A stretch of DNA of 36,296 bases from Paenalicyclobacillus ferrooxydans (GCF_001399675.1 NZ_LJCO01000100.1:1-36296), one strand, 5' to 3'. Counted from the stretch's first letter, positions 15,753-24,356 are shown. Numbers and translations: made by a program. The notes: generated from the letters alone by a model not told the origin.

Positions 15753-16676
15753 ATGAAACCTGTTGACTCAATTCTGGATTTGATAGGAAATACGCCGATT
15801 GTGAGATTGAATCGGATCCCGGACCCGAGCGGAGCAAAAGTGTATGTGAAGCTGGAATCCCACAACCCGGGTGGGAGTGTTAAGGATCGACCGGCGCTAA
15901 ACATGATTCAGGACGCCGAAAAGCGGGGCCTGCTTGTGCCCGGCAAAAGTACGGTTGTCGAACCGACTTCAGGAAACACCGGTATTGGGCTTGCGATGGT
16001 GTGCGCGGCTCGCGGGTATCGCTGCATCATCACAATGCCAGACAATGCCACAGAAGAACGCGTGAAGGTATTAAAAGCATACGGTGCCGAAGTCCATTTG
16101 ACACCTTCGGCAGCACGGATGACAGGTGCGATTGAAGAAGCCAATCGCTTGGCAGCGGATATTCCGGACAGTTTTATTCCAATGCAGTTCGAAAACCCTG
16201 CAAACCCGGGAGCGCATCGGGGGACAACCGCGATCGAAATCATCGAGGCGTTTGACGGCAAACTTGATGCGTTTGTGTTGACCGCAGGGACCGGTGGAAC
16301 GGTGACGGGAACTGGCGAGGTCTTAAAGGAACGGATCCCAGGAGTCAAAATCTATGTGGTTGAGCCAGCAGGTTCCCCTGTACTGGCGGGGGGAGAGCCA
16401 GGTCCGCACAAGATCCCGGGGACGGGGCCTGGATTTGTGCCAAGTGTGTTGAATCGGGGCGTTTATGACGAGTTGCTTCACATTCAGGATCAGGATGCGG
16501 AGACCATGGCACGGCGCCTAGCGGCGGAGGAAGGCATTCTTCTTGGACCATCAGGTGCCGCTTCGGTACACTTCGGGGTGGAGATCGCCAAGCAACTTCC
16601 GTCCGACGCGCGCGTACTCTGCATGGCTCCAGATTCAGGGGAACGCTACTTGTCGTCGGACCTATTCCCGAGATGA
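15753..16676 (+). CDS. cysK: Cysteine synthase (O-acetylserine sulfhydrylase)
   Basis: 307 residues, family size. PLP enzyme making L-cysteine from O-acetylserine and sulfide. The PLP-binding lysine is in GGSVKDRPALNM (about residue 44), the substrate loop is TSGNTGIGL (about 72-80), and the phosphate-binding glycine loop is TAGTGGTVTGTG (about 177-188). The PHKIPGTGPGFVPSVL segment is typical of CysK and less so of cystathionine beta-synthase-type paralogues such as MccA. A GAAGGGAAG site precedes the ATG. It follows the M20D hydrolase. Confidence 0.93.
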   Translation: MKPVDSILDLIGNTPIVRLNRIPDPSGAKVYVKLESHNPGGSVKDRPALNMIQDAEKRGLLVPGKSTVVEPTSGNTGIGLAMVCAARGYRCIITMPDNATEERVKVLKAYGAEVHLTPSAARMTGAIEEANRLAADIPDSFIPMQFENPANPGAHRGTTAIEIIEAFDGKLDAFVLTAGTGGTVTGTGEVLKERIPGVKIYVVEPAGSPVLAGGEPGPHKIPGTGPGFVPSVLNRGVYDELLHIQDQDAETMARRLAAEEGILLGPSGAASVHFGVEIAKQLPSDARVLCMAPDSGERYLSSDLFPR

Positions 16677-16835
16677 ATTGGCAAGGCCTGTACGCAGACA
16701 TAAAACGGCACAAGGTGACATAATGTCTGCAAAGATGGGACTTTAGTCCTATAGGCACTTGATGAAGAGGATTATATACTAGCTTCTGTGTAGTGGAGCT
16801 ACACTGTACTTACCCCTATTCGCGTCTTTTCACGC
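16677..16835. other. Intergenic tail after cysK
   Basis: No gene. A small dyad GTGTAG/CTACAC lies near 16786-16803. TATACT at 16774-16779 resembles a -10 box without a convincing -35. Confidence 0.3.
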
Positions 16836-16864
16836 AAACCTGCCTTTGGGCGGGTTTTTTTTTT
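16836..16864 (+). terminator. Terminator with a T10 run
   Basis: AACCTGCC-TTT-GGGCGGGTT (one mismatch in the stem, from 16837) followed by an uninterrupted T-run. It lies 160 bases after cysK and probably ends that transcript. Confidence 0.7.
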
Positions 16865-16959
16865 GCACTTTAGACTGGGTGCACTGGGGCAGCCAGTTCG
16901 GCTTTTCTGGACAGGCTCTCTGATCATGGGGGCGAGCCGAGCGGAGCTGTGGCTTCCGT

Positions 16960-17315
16960 TGCGGCTTCGGCCGCAGCTTCGGCCGTGGTAAAGGAACTGC
17001 GTTCCGCTAAAACGAGAAGGGCTGCCGCTTCCGCCGTGGGTAAAGGAACTGAGTTCCGCTAAAACGAGAAGGGCTGCGACTTCCGCCGTGGTAAAGGAAC
17101 TGAGTTCCGCTAAAACGAAAAGGTCTGCCGCTTCCGCCGTGGTAAAGGAACTGAGTTCCGCTAAAACGAGAAGGGCTGCGACTTCCGCCGTGGTAAAGGA
17201 ACTGAGTTCCGCTAAAACGAGAAGGGCTGCGACTTCCGCCGTGGTAAAGGAACTGAGTTCCGCTAAAACGAGAAGGGCTGCCGCTTCCGCCGTGGTAAAG
17301 GAACTGAGTTCCACT
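16960..17315. repeat. 51-bp minisatellite, about seven copies
   Basis: GTAAAGG starts at 16988, 17040, 17091, 17142, 17193, 17244 and 17295: spacing 51 bp after one 52-bp interval. Each unit contains a near-perfect dyad GGAACT-G-AGTTCC. Because 51 is a multiple of three, long frames stay open on both strands (for example plus 17088-17492), with a 17-residue repeat. These frames lack binding sites and run into the terminator, so the tract is treated as non-coding. Confidence 0.93.
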
Positions 17316-17389
17316 GTCGCCCTGGTTTCTATAAGGTCTGGAAGAATGCTGGGTTTCAAAGACCAGAATATAAATGCAGAACAAAGCGG

Positions 17390-17416
17390 AAGGCGCCTGA
17401 CAGAGTCAGGCGCCTT
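17390..17416. terminator. Strong bidirectional terminator
   Basis: AAGGCGCCTGAC (17390-17401) pairs perfectly with GTCAGGCGCCTT (17405-17416) around AGA, followed by TCCTTT. It lies 35 bases past the minus-strand small membrane gene stop, so it ends that operon. Confidence 0.85.
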
Positions 17417-17450
17417 TCCTTTAAACATATTGATAGGCGATACGTGGCAT

Positions 17451-17666
17451 TCACATCGTCATTCGACGATGACGCTTTGCATACGTGCGTAGCGTTTCAA
17501 GGCCGTAAATCAGCAGCGCAGCCCCAACAAAAATCATAAGATGCCAGATAGCGTGGAATGCCCGGACTCCGTCTAAATGTGCGTCCATTCCTGGATAGTA
17601 CGCACCGACAATTAGAATCGCCCCTACGTAAGCGAGGACAGTCGCATAGCCGATGGATCGCTTCAC
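17451..17666 (-). CDS. Small two-helix membrane protein (second gene of an overlapping pair)
   Basis: 71 residues. GTG start (17666-17664) overlaps the stop of the preceding gene in a GTGA junction, so translation is coupled. Two helices: about residues 6-24 (GYATVLAYVGAILIVGAYY) and 39-58, the second with histidines at its start (FHAIWHLMIFVGAALLI). The tail is basic (RTYAKRHRR). No family recognised. Together with its partner it gives a four-helix unit of about 140 residues with His residues in helices 2 and 4, which could bind heme or metal. That is inference. Confidence 0.7.
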   Translation of the reverse strand: MKRSIGYATVLAYVGAILIVGAYYPGMDAHLDGVRAFHAIWHLMIFVGAALLIYGLETLRTYAKRHRRMTM

Positions 17667-17881
17667 GAACTGACCCCCCTCTCTTCATGTGTTGGCAAAT
17701 TCGCTTGGTTCGTAACCCAATGTGACGTTTGCGCGCCAAACAAACCACCTGAGAGCAGGTACAATGAATGGACCCAGAAGTGGTGAATTGGAGTCAGGTC
17801 AGACCAGGTTTCGATACTCGGCCACGAAGCAAAGATAAGTAATAAGACAGCCAGGACTACGGTGGATGGAACGTATTTCAC
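17663..17881 (-). CDS. Small two-helix membrane protein (first gene of an overlapping pair)
   Basis: 72 residues. Start is GTG at 17881, with GGAGG 9 bases upstream. Helix 1 is about residues 5-22 (PSTVVLAVLLLIFASW). Helix 2, about 32-50, is rich in His and Trp (PIHHFWVHSLYLLSGGLFG). The stop TGA overlaps the start of the next gene. No family recognised. The His pattern HHFWVH resembles that seen in small membrane proteins linked with cytochrome oxidases, but I cannot confirm this from sequence alone. Confidence 0.7.
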   Translation of the reverse strand: MKYVPSTVVLAVLLLIFASWPSIETWSDLTPIHHFWVHSLYLLSGGLFGAQTSHWVTNQANLPTHEERGVSS

Positions 17882-18212
17882 CGCATTTCGCCTCCCTAAT
17901 CGAATCGGGGGTGTGAATCTCTGCAGTCATCACGCGCACGTACCACACCCTACGTATTCTCGGTATGGACAACATAGAGAAGCTTTATACTAATTGAATA
18001 GCATTTACGAGGCTTTGATACGAGATTCCCAGAGGGTCTTTAGATGGCGGTTGTCTGAGATGCTTTGCACCGGCTGTTCCGATGCGCTCTGCCATCGACA
18101 GACAGGTTCACCCACCTGAAATCGCCGCGTTCACTCAGGTTCACTCACCACTCAAACTAAGCCGCCAGTCCGTTCCCCAACAGACTCAATCTCAGTGAAA
18201 CGCGAAACTACC
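17882..18212. other. Intergenic stretch upstream of the small membrane pair
   Basis: No gene seen. It should hold the promoter of the minus-strand pair; AGTATAAAGC on the minus strand near 17985-17994 is a possible -10. Two imperfect GGTTCAC(T/C) copies lie near 18103-18150. Confidence 0.3.
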
Positions 18213-19109
18213 TTAGTCAGGTACATGGCGGAACCGCCCGTATACTTCAGTGGTAGGGAGCACGGTCACAAACACGTTCGGATCGATAGCTGTACACAAC
18301 TGACGCAGTTCCGTCAGTTCAAGGTGGGTGAGTGCGCAAATCAGAAGATTGGTATTCGCTTTACTGTATGCACCTGATGCCTGTAAGAGGGTGCTGCCGC
18401 GACCGAGTTGCTGACCAATTGCTTCGCCAATCTCAGTTGCTTTGACACTGACAATGAGCGCAGTCTTGCGGTTTTGGTAGTTCAGCAATGCGTTAACGAC
18501 TCTCGACGTGGCAAACATGGATACTAGAGTGTACAGCCCGGCAGGGATTCCGAACACGGTCATCGATAATATGACAATAATCACGTTCATGCCAAATGAG
18601 AGTGATCCTACACTTCGCCCGGTGATCCGATTGAAAACCAGACTCAGGATATCGGTCCCGCCGGTCGATCCACCAACACGGAAAACAAGCCCTGAGGCAA
18701 CACCTCCGAGGACGCCACCGTAGAGACTCATCAGAAGCGGATCCTGCACGGGCAAGTTGAAGTGCGGATGTATCGTGTCGGTAAACACAGAAAACCCGAC
18801 AATTCCGACACCAGTTAAGAAGATGAACTGCTTACCTAAGTAGCGGAACCCGAGGATAAACAAAGGAATGTTGAAAATGAAGTACATGGTGCCAATAGGT
18901 AGTGACCAAAAATGATGGATGATCTGAGCAATACCTGTGACTCCTCCAGCGAGGATGCGCGCAGGGACGAGAAAGCTATTAATGGCAACCGCACTGAGTA
19001 CGCACGCAAACAACAGGACGATGATGCGTACACCGACGTTCAGGACAGGGTGACGCGACGTCCTCAGAAAGTAGTTAATATTGAGTTGATTACTGTCAAA
19101 AGAGGGCAT
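18213..19109 (-). CDS. YitT-family membrane protein with C-terminal DUF2179 domain
   Basis: 298 residues from the ATG at 19109, which has AAAGGAG upstream; the frame is open to 19223, but that part lacks a site. About five membrane helices occupy residues 30-190, with the family motifs NSFLVPARILAGGVTGIAQI and FRVGGSTGGTDIL. The soluble C-terminal DUF2179 domain (about 215-290) carries LGRGSTLLQASGAYSK. YitT-type proteins are abundant in Bacillota and their function is largely unknown. Single gene, no obvious partner. Confidence 0.9.
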   Translation of the reverse strand: MPSFDSNQLNINYFLRTSRHPVLNVGVRIIVLLFACVLSAVAINSFLVPARILAGGVTGIAQIIHHFWSLPIGTMYFIFNIPLFILGFRYLGKQFIFLTGVGIVGFSVFTDTIHPHFNLPVQDPLLMSLYGGVLGGVASGLVFRVGGSTGGTDILSLVFNRITGRSVGSLSFGMNVIIVILSMTVFGIPAGLYTLVSMFATSRVVNALLNYQNRKTALIVSVKATEIGEAIGQQLGRGSTLLQASGAYSKANTNLLICALTHLELTELRQLCTAIDPNVFVTVLPTTEVYGRFRHVPD

Positions 19110-19221
19110 GCGAACTTCTCCTTTCTTCGATCCGTTCCGTATCATACCTTTCTTTAGTGTACAGAAAATATCAGCCCACAGAAAACAGGGGTGCATCTGC
19201 AGCCGCAGAAAAACTCGAATC

Positions 19222-19322
19222 AAAACAGCAGAATCAAAGCAGCAGAATCAGAGTAGCAGAATCAGAGTAGCAGAAGCAGTGTAGCAGAATCAGAGCAGCG
19301 AAGCGGTGTAGCAGAAGCAGTG
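19222..19322. repeat. 14-15-bp AGCAGAATCAGAGT repeats in the ytoI promoter region
   Basis: About seven units of (G/T)AGCAGAATCAGAG with indels, running directly into a TATAAT at 19323-19328. The repeat therefore occupies the -35 region and the sequence upstream of the probable ytoI promoter. Confidence 0.8.
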
Positions 19323-19328
19323 TATAAT
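19323..19328 (+). promoter_or_regulatory. -10 box of the ytoI-dnaE unit
   Basis: TATAAT on the plus strand, 73 bases before the ytoI start. The -35 region is made of the AGCAG repeats and shows no good TTGACA. Confidence 0.5.
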
Positions 19329-19400
19329 AGGGGCGAAGCATGAAATGGCACAGGGTGTAGCCTATATGACGCGAGATAAGACAGGGTGCGTGGATCTTCG

Positions 19401-20708
19401 ATGAGTACAAAACATGAACAGATTGTTGAATACATTGAAACACTGCCGATTGGCGCGCGCATTAGCGTTCGCAGTATTGCTAAGGCGATGACGGTCAGTG
19501 AAGGAACAGCGTACCGTGCCATTAAGGACGCCGAGACGCAGGGACTGGTCAGTTCGATGGACCGGGTTGGTACCATCCGCATCGAGCGCAAAGAAAAGAA
19601 GCACATTGAGCGGCTCACCTACGCCGAAGTGGTGAACATTGTGGACGGGACCGTCCTTGGCGGACGCGCAGGGCTGCACAAGACACTCCAGAAGTTTGTC
19701 ATCGGCGCCATGCAGATGGAGGCCGCAGTCCGGTACATTGAGCCAGACAGCCTGATGATTGTCGGGAATCGGCAGCAGATTCAGCGGATCGCGCTGGAAC
19801 ACGGGGCAGCTGTGCTCATCACGGGTGGCTTTACTGTGACGGAAGATGTGCAGGACCTCGCGGATCGGTTACAGTTGCCCATCATCTCATGCAGCTACGA
19901 CACGTTCACCACGGCAGCGATGATTAACCGCGCCATATATGATCGGCTGATCAAAAAAGACATTCTGCTCGTCGAAGACATCCTGCCTCAGGATGAATTA
20001 ACGACCCTTACCAAGGGCGCCACCGTCCGCGAATACCGCCAACTTGTCGAGCGCACTGGTCATGGCAAATTCCCTGTGATCGACGAAGACGGGCGGCTTG
20101 TTGGCATCATTACGGCAAAAGACGTGACAGATGCAAGTGAGTCCGATCCGGTTGACCAACACATGACACGCCAACCTTTTGTCGTGACACTGAAGACGCC
20201 CATTGCTTCCGCCGCACACCAGATGGTTTGGGAAGGCGTCGAGATGATGCCTGTCGTACAGGGACGGAAGTTAGTCGGGGCCATCAGCCGGCAGGACGTA
20301 ATTCGGGCCTTGCAATCGATGGATCGCCAGCCGCAAGTTGGTGAGACGATTGAAGGGTCCGTACTGCGCGGGTTTGATGAATTGCTGAATGAAGACAAAG
20401 GCGTTTCCTTGCAAGGACAGGTTACAGCACAGATGATTGGACCCACGGGAACGCTCTCGATGGGGGCACTCACGACCTTGATCGAAAACTGCGCCGTGTT
20501 GTCAGTCCATCGCCAGCGCAAGGCAGACGTCGTTGTTGAGAATATAACACTCTACTTTATGAAACCTGTGTCGGTGGACTCGGAGATTGAGTTAAGAGGG
20601 CGCGTCATCGATATTGGACGGCGATTTGCGAAAGTAGACGTCGAAGTTTTTGCCGGTGACAACCAAGTCGCCAAGGCACTTCTGACCACACAGACACTCG
20701 AGAGGTGA
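19401..20708 (+). CDS. ytoI: YtoI-type regulator: HTH, DRTGG, CBS pair and hotdog domain
   Basis: 435 residues from the ATG at 19401; a GTG at 19386 is in frame, but MSTKHEQI matches the family N-terminus. Domains in order: HTH of GntR-like type (about 1-65, SVRSIAKAMTVSEGTAYRAIK), DRTGG domain (about 75-185), CBS pair (about 195-310), then a hotdog thioesterase-like domain (about 330-435, MGALTTLIENCAVLS). CBS pairs usually bind adenosine nucleotides, so it may sense energy state; its role is not established. The stop overlaps the dnaE start region, so dnaE translation depends on it. Confidence 0.92.
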   Translation: MSTKHEQIVEYIETLPIGARISVRSIAKAMTVSEGTAYRAIKDAETQGLVSSMDRVGTIRIERKEKKHIERLTYAEVVNIVDGTVLGGRAGLHKTLQKFVIGAMQMEAAVRYIEPDSLMIVGNRQQIQRIALEHGAAVLITGGFTVTEDVQDLADRLQLPIISCSYDTFTTAAMINRAIYDRLIKKDILLVEDILPQDELTTLTKGATVREYRQLVERTGHGKFPVIDEDGRLVGIITAKDVTDASESDPVDQHMTRQPFVVTLKTPIASAAHQMVWEGVEMMPVVQGRKLVGAISRQDVIRALQSMDRQPQVGETIEGSVLRGFDELLNEDKGVSLQGQVTAQMIGPTGTLSMGALTTLIENCAVLSVHRQRKADVVVENITLYFMKPVSVDSEIELRGRVIDIGRRFAKVDVEVFAGDNQVAKALLTTQTLER

Positions 20709-23700
20709 TGGGGTTGACGGAGTTTGTCCACCTGCACGTACACACCGAATATTCACTCCGAGAAAGCACACTCCGGCTGTCCGATGCCGTCCATCTGGCG
20801 GTGGAATCTGGCATGACCAGTCTCGCCATCACTGACAGCAACGCCTTGTACGGGGCGATCCCGTTTTACAATGCTGCGAAGGCTGCCGGAATCAAGCCGA
20901 TCATCGGTGCGCAGTTGCACGTCGGACAAGCGTCTGTCCTTGACAGCCCGCAACCAGGATTGGTTTCCCGAAGTGCTCTGGATACCGCCGTGTTTTTAGC
21001 AGAAGACTTTCGCGGTTACCAGAGTCTTGTTCGGCTCGTCAGTCAGGCTCAGGCGAGAGTCCGTCAGCCCGCTGTGACATTTGAAGAGTTGGCTGCGAAC
21101 GCCACAGGCCTGATTGCACTCATCGGCGGGGGAGAGTCGCTGTCATTGCAGCGGTTTTCCGGCGGAACACCCGATGAAGCCGCAACGTGGCTCAAGCTGT
21201 GGCTCGAATACTGGCCGCATACGCATCTCTTTGCCGATGTTCAGGATCACGGCCTTGTCCGCGAACGCAAGGGACTGCCGGCTTTTGTACGCTGGGCTAG
21301 AGAACATCATGTGCCGCTTGTCGCGACCAACGATGTCCATTATGCGGATGAGCGTGATGCTGACATTCAGCGGATCCTCGCACAGATGGACAACCAGGGG
21401 GCCTCACAGGCACTCGAAGGGGATCGCTACGGTCTCGTCACTCAAGAAGAGATGTTGCATCGATTCTCCAAGTTACCCGAAGCTGCAGAAAATACGCTTG
21501 TGATTGCCGAGCGGTGCAACTTCGAACTGCCAGAGACGCGTCCGCTCCTGCCAAAGTACCCCACACAAGACGGTGAGCCTGCCCCGGTTGTCTTGCGCCG
21601 TGCCGCTGTAGAAGGGGTAAGGCGCCGCTACGGTGGAGTTGAAGGCGAGGTTCGTGAGCGCCTTGACTACGAACTCTCTGTGATTGAGCAGATGGGGTTC
21701 TCAGACTACTTCCTCGTGGTTGCGGACTTCATCCGTTACGCCCATAAAAACGGGATCTCGACCGGACCAGGGAGAGGGTCTGCAGCGGGATCGCTCGTCG
21801 CATACGCTTTGCGGATTACAGATGTCGATCCGCTGAAATACAAACTCCTCTTCGAACGGTTCTTGAACCCGGAACGGGTGAGTTGGCCGGATATCGATAC
21901 GGACTTCGAGTACGAGCGGCGCGGCGAGGTCATTCAGTACGTCCTCGAGCGTTACGGTCGGGATTACGTCGCTCAGATTGGCACCTTCGGAACGCTAGCC
22001 GCACGGGCAGCACTTCGCGACTCAGGAAGGGTGCTTCAGACACCGCCAAAAGTTGTCGACAGCCTTGCACGTCAAATCCCGTCGATGCCAGGCATAACCT
22101 TAGCGAAGGCACTCGAGGAGGTCCCTGGCCTCAAGGCGCAAATTGAGTCGTCCACGGAGGCGCGCACCTTGTGGGAGACAGCGAGTCAGCTCGAAGGACT
22201 GCCGCGTCATACTTCAACGCATGCGGCCGGGGTTGTGATCTCGCCGATCCCGATTCAAGACCTGTCCCCCGTCCAGCCTGGCGGAGATGGGATACCTGTG
22301 ACACAGTACCCGATGGAGGTCATCGAGCGACTCGGGCTTATCAAGATGGACTTTTTGGGCCTTCGTACCCTTACATTTCTCGATCGGTGCATCGCCAGCA
22401 TCGAGGCACACACGGGTAAGCGTCTCGACTGGCGCAATGTCCCGATGGATGATTCGAAGACCTTTCAGATGCTCTCCCGCGGTGAGACGGAGGGTTGCTT
22501 CCAGCTCGAATCAGCAGGCATGCGCCGCGTATTGAGAGACCTGAAACCGTCTCACTTCGAAGACATCGTCGCGGTGAACGCGTTGTATCGGCCTGGCCCA
22601 ATGGATAACATACCAGCCTTCATCGCCAGCAAGCACGGGCGTACGCCGATTCATTACCCGCATGCGGATCTGGCGCCCATTTTGAAGGATACTTACGGTG
22701 TGATTGTTTATCAGGAGCAAATCATGCAGATTGCCTACCTGATGGCTGGGTTCTCGCTTGGCCAGGCGGACCTGCTGCGCCGCGCTGTTGGGAAAAAGAA
22801 GCGCGAAGTACTCGATCAAGAGCGGGAACGGTTCGTCACAGGCTGTATTGGCAAAGGGTATGACGAAGAAGTAGCGAATCACGTCTACGACTTGATTGTC
22901 CGTTTTGCAGACTACGGCTTTCCGCTGAGTCACGCAGCGGCCTACGCTGTTTTGGCATTTCGGACCGCGTATCTGCGCGCAAACTTCTTTGCGCATTTCA
23001 CAGCGGCACTCCTGACAATGACCGCAGGCGACGAAAACAAGGTGAAGACCTATACGAGGGATGCGAAAGCACACCGGATCGACGTGCTGCCGCCGAGCAT
23101 CCTACACAGTCAATCCGATTTTACAGTGACATCAGACGGCAACATTCGGACAGGACTCTTGTCAGTCAAAAACGTTGGCAGAGGAGCTGTCGAAGCCATT
23201 CTGACCGCTCGTCAGGAATCCGATTTTGATTCCCTGGTCGACTTCTTACAGCGTGTAAACAACCGCATCTGCAATCGGCGGGCTGTCGAGGCTTTGCTGC
23301 AAGCAGGTGCACTCGATGACTTTATTCCGACGAACGCAGCCCCAACGGTCCGCCTTCAGATTCTTGAGGAGGCCTACCAGACAGCCGAAGAAGGGCGCCA
23401 GTCCAAGGGGCTTGGCCTTGTGTTTGCCGAGGACAGCAGCGCCAAGGAAAATGTTCTTTACATCCGTTATGACGCACGACGTGGACCAGAAAACCAGTTA
23501 CAGCAAGTCAAACAAATTCTTGTGAACTATCCTGGGGAAATTCGCGTAGCATTGTACAATCAGGCCAACCGAAGTCTGAGGGTGCTCGAGGAGAAGTGGT
23601 CCGTGTCTGTGCGACCCGAACTCATCAGCTTGTTGGAGGAAACCGTCGGCATCGGCAATGCCAAGCTTGGGCAGATGCCAGAGCGACGGCGGACATCGAG

Positions 23701-23710
23701 ATCGCAGTGA
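20705..23710 (+). CDS. dnaE: DNA polymerase III alpha subunit, DnaE type, apparently lacking the OB-fold
   Basis: 1001 residues from GTG 20705; ATG 20708 and TTG 20714 are also in frame, and the TTG is best spaced from GAGGTGA. It extends primers and copies the lagging strand with PolC in Bacillota. Domains: PHP (about 1-250, LHVHTEYSL), palm with GPGRGSAAGSL (about 350) and catalytic PDIDTDF (about 398), fingers, HhH region. B. subtilis DnaE has about 1115 residues. Here the segment between the HhH region and the C-terminal domain is missing: about residue 905 passes directly from QSKGLGLVFAEDS to ENVLYIRYD, so the usual NHP and OB-fold part is absent. The C-terminal domain remains. The normally conserved GFNxSHA reads GFPLSHA. 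Confidence 0.95.
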   Translation: MMGLTEFVHLHVHTEYSLRESTLRLSDAVHLAVESGMTSLAITDSNALYGAIPFYNAAKAAGIKPIIGAQLHVGQASVLDSPQPGLVSRSALDTAVFLAEDFRGYQSLVRLVSQAQARVRQPAVTFEELAANATGLIALIGGGESLSLQRFSGGTPDEAATWLKLWLEYWPHTHLFADVQDHGLVRERKGLPAFVRWAREHHVPLVATNDVHYADERDADIQRILAQMDNQGASQALEGDRYGLVTQEEMLHRFSKLPEAAENTLVIAERCNFELPETRPLLPKYPTQDGEPAPVVLRRAAVEGVRRRYGGVEGEVRERLDYELSVIEQMGFSDYFLVVADFIRYAHKNGISTGPGRGSAAGSLVAYALRITDVDPLKYKLLFERFLNPERVSWPDIDTDFEYERRGEVIQYVLERYGRDYVAQIGTFGTLAARAALRDSGRVLQTPPKVVDSLARQIPSMPGITLAKALEEVPGLKAQIESSTEARTLWETASQLEGLPRHTSTHAAGVVISPIPIQDLSPVQPGGDGIPVTQYPMEVIERLGLIKMDFLGLRTLTFLDRCIASIEAHTGKRLDWRNVPMDDSKTFQMLSRGETEGCFQLESAGMRRVLRDLKPSHFEDIVAVNALYRPGPMDNIPAFIASKHGRTPIHYPHADLAPILKDTYGVIVYQEQIMQIAYLMAGFSLGQADLLRRAVGKKKREVLDQERERFVTGCIGKGYDEEVANHVYDLIVRFADYGFPLSHAAAYAVLAFRTAYLRANFFAHFTAALLTMTAGDENKVKTYTRDAKAHRIDVLPPSILHSQSDFTVTSDGNIRTGLLSVKNVGRGAVEAILTARQESDFDSLVDFLQRVNNRICNRRAVEALLQAGALDDFIPTNAAPTVRLQILEEAYQTAEEGRQSKGLGLVFAEDSSAKENVLYIRYDARRGPENQLQQVKQILVNYPGEIRVALYNQANRSLRVLEEKWSVSVRPELISLLEETVGIGNAKLGQMPERRRTSRSQ

Positions 23711-23747
23711 GGACAGTCGGTTGGTCAATCTGTTCTGAAACTCGTGT

Positions 23748-24356
23748 GTGAAGGAGGTTAGGGTTTACGCGGCGAAGTCAGTCAGTGACATGGTTCATTG
23801 CATTCACTGGTTCACTCCATTCACTGGTTCACTGCATTCTGCTGCGGACCCGAAACAGATGAGACACGTCGATAGGATGATCGAGAAACTGAATGAGCGT
23901 GGTGTTACCGTTCAACATATCGCCGATATTGTCTTTCGCTTGCAACAAAAGTACCATCCCGAGCTTGGGCTTGATGAGTGTCTTCAGAGTGTACTTCATG
24001 TGCTTGAGAAGCGCGAGGTGCAGCATGCCCTCTATACGGGTATTGCACTCGACGAACTGGCGGAGAAAAAAGCCTTGCCGCAGCCGCTTCAGTCGATTAT
24101 GGAGCGGGATGAACCACTGTACGGTGTCGACGAGATTCTTGCCCTCTCGATTACGAACGTGTACGGTACGATTGGACTGACGAACTTCGGCTACTTGGAT
24201 AAAGTAAAAGTTGGTATTATCGGAACGATTAATGACAGCAAAGATCAGATTCATGTTTTTCTTGATGATCTCGTTGCAGCCGTCGCAGCTGCTGCCGCAG
24301 CCCGTATTGCTCATGAGCATGGTGCCAAGGCCTACGATGAGAACCTTCAAGGCTGA
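23748..24356 (+). CDS. Phosphatidylglycerophosphatase A-like protein (YutG family)
   Basis: Open frame of 202 codons. The conserved part starts near residue 44 (MIEKLNERGVTVQHIADIV) and includes KREVQHALYTGIALDELA, RDEPLYGVDEILALSI, NVYGTIGLTNFGYLD and FLDDLVAAVAAAAAARIAH. This matches the PgpA/YutG family; PgpA removes phosphate from phosphatidylglycerophosphate, but YutG-type members may differ. The start is uncertain: AAGGAGG at 23751-23757 has no start codon at normal distance. In-frame candidates are GTG 23748, ATG 23790, ATG 23859 and ATG 23877. Residues about 18-32 come from a duplicated ATTCACTGGTTCACT. Confidence 0.82.
   Translation: MKEVRVYAAKSVSDMVHCIHWFTPFTGSLHSAADPKQMRHVDRMIEKLNERGVTVQHIADIVFRLQQKYHPELGLDECLQSVLHVLEKREVQHALYTGIALDELAEKKALPQPLQSIMERDEPLYGVDEILALSITNVYGTIGLTNFGYLDKVKVGIIGTINDSKDQIHVFLDDLVAAVAAAAAARIAHEHGAKAYDENLQG

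Noticed and set aside
17088-17492. Plus-strand 134-codon ORF through the 51-bp minisatellite
   Set aside because: Repeat-generated open frame without a binding site. It runs across the terminator at 17390-17416 and antisense into a real gene.
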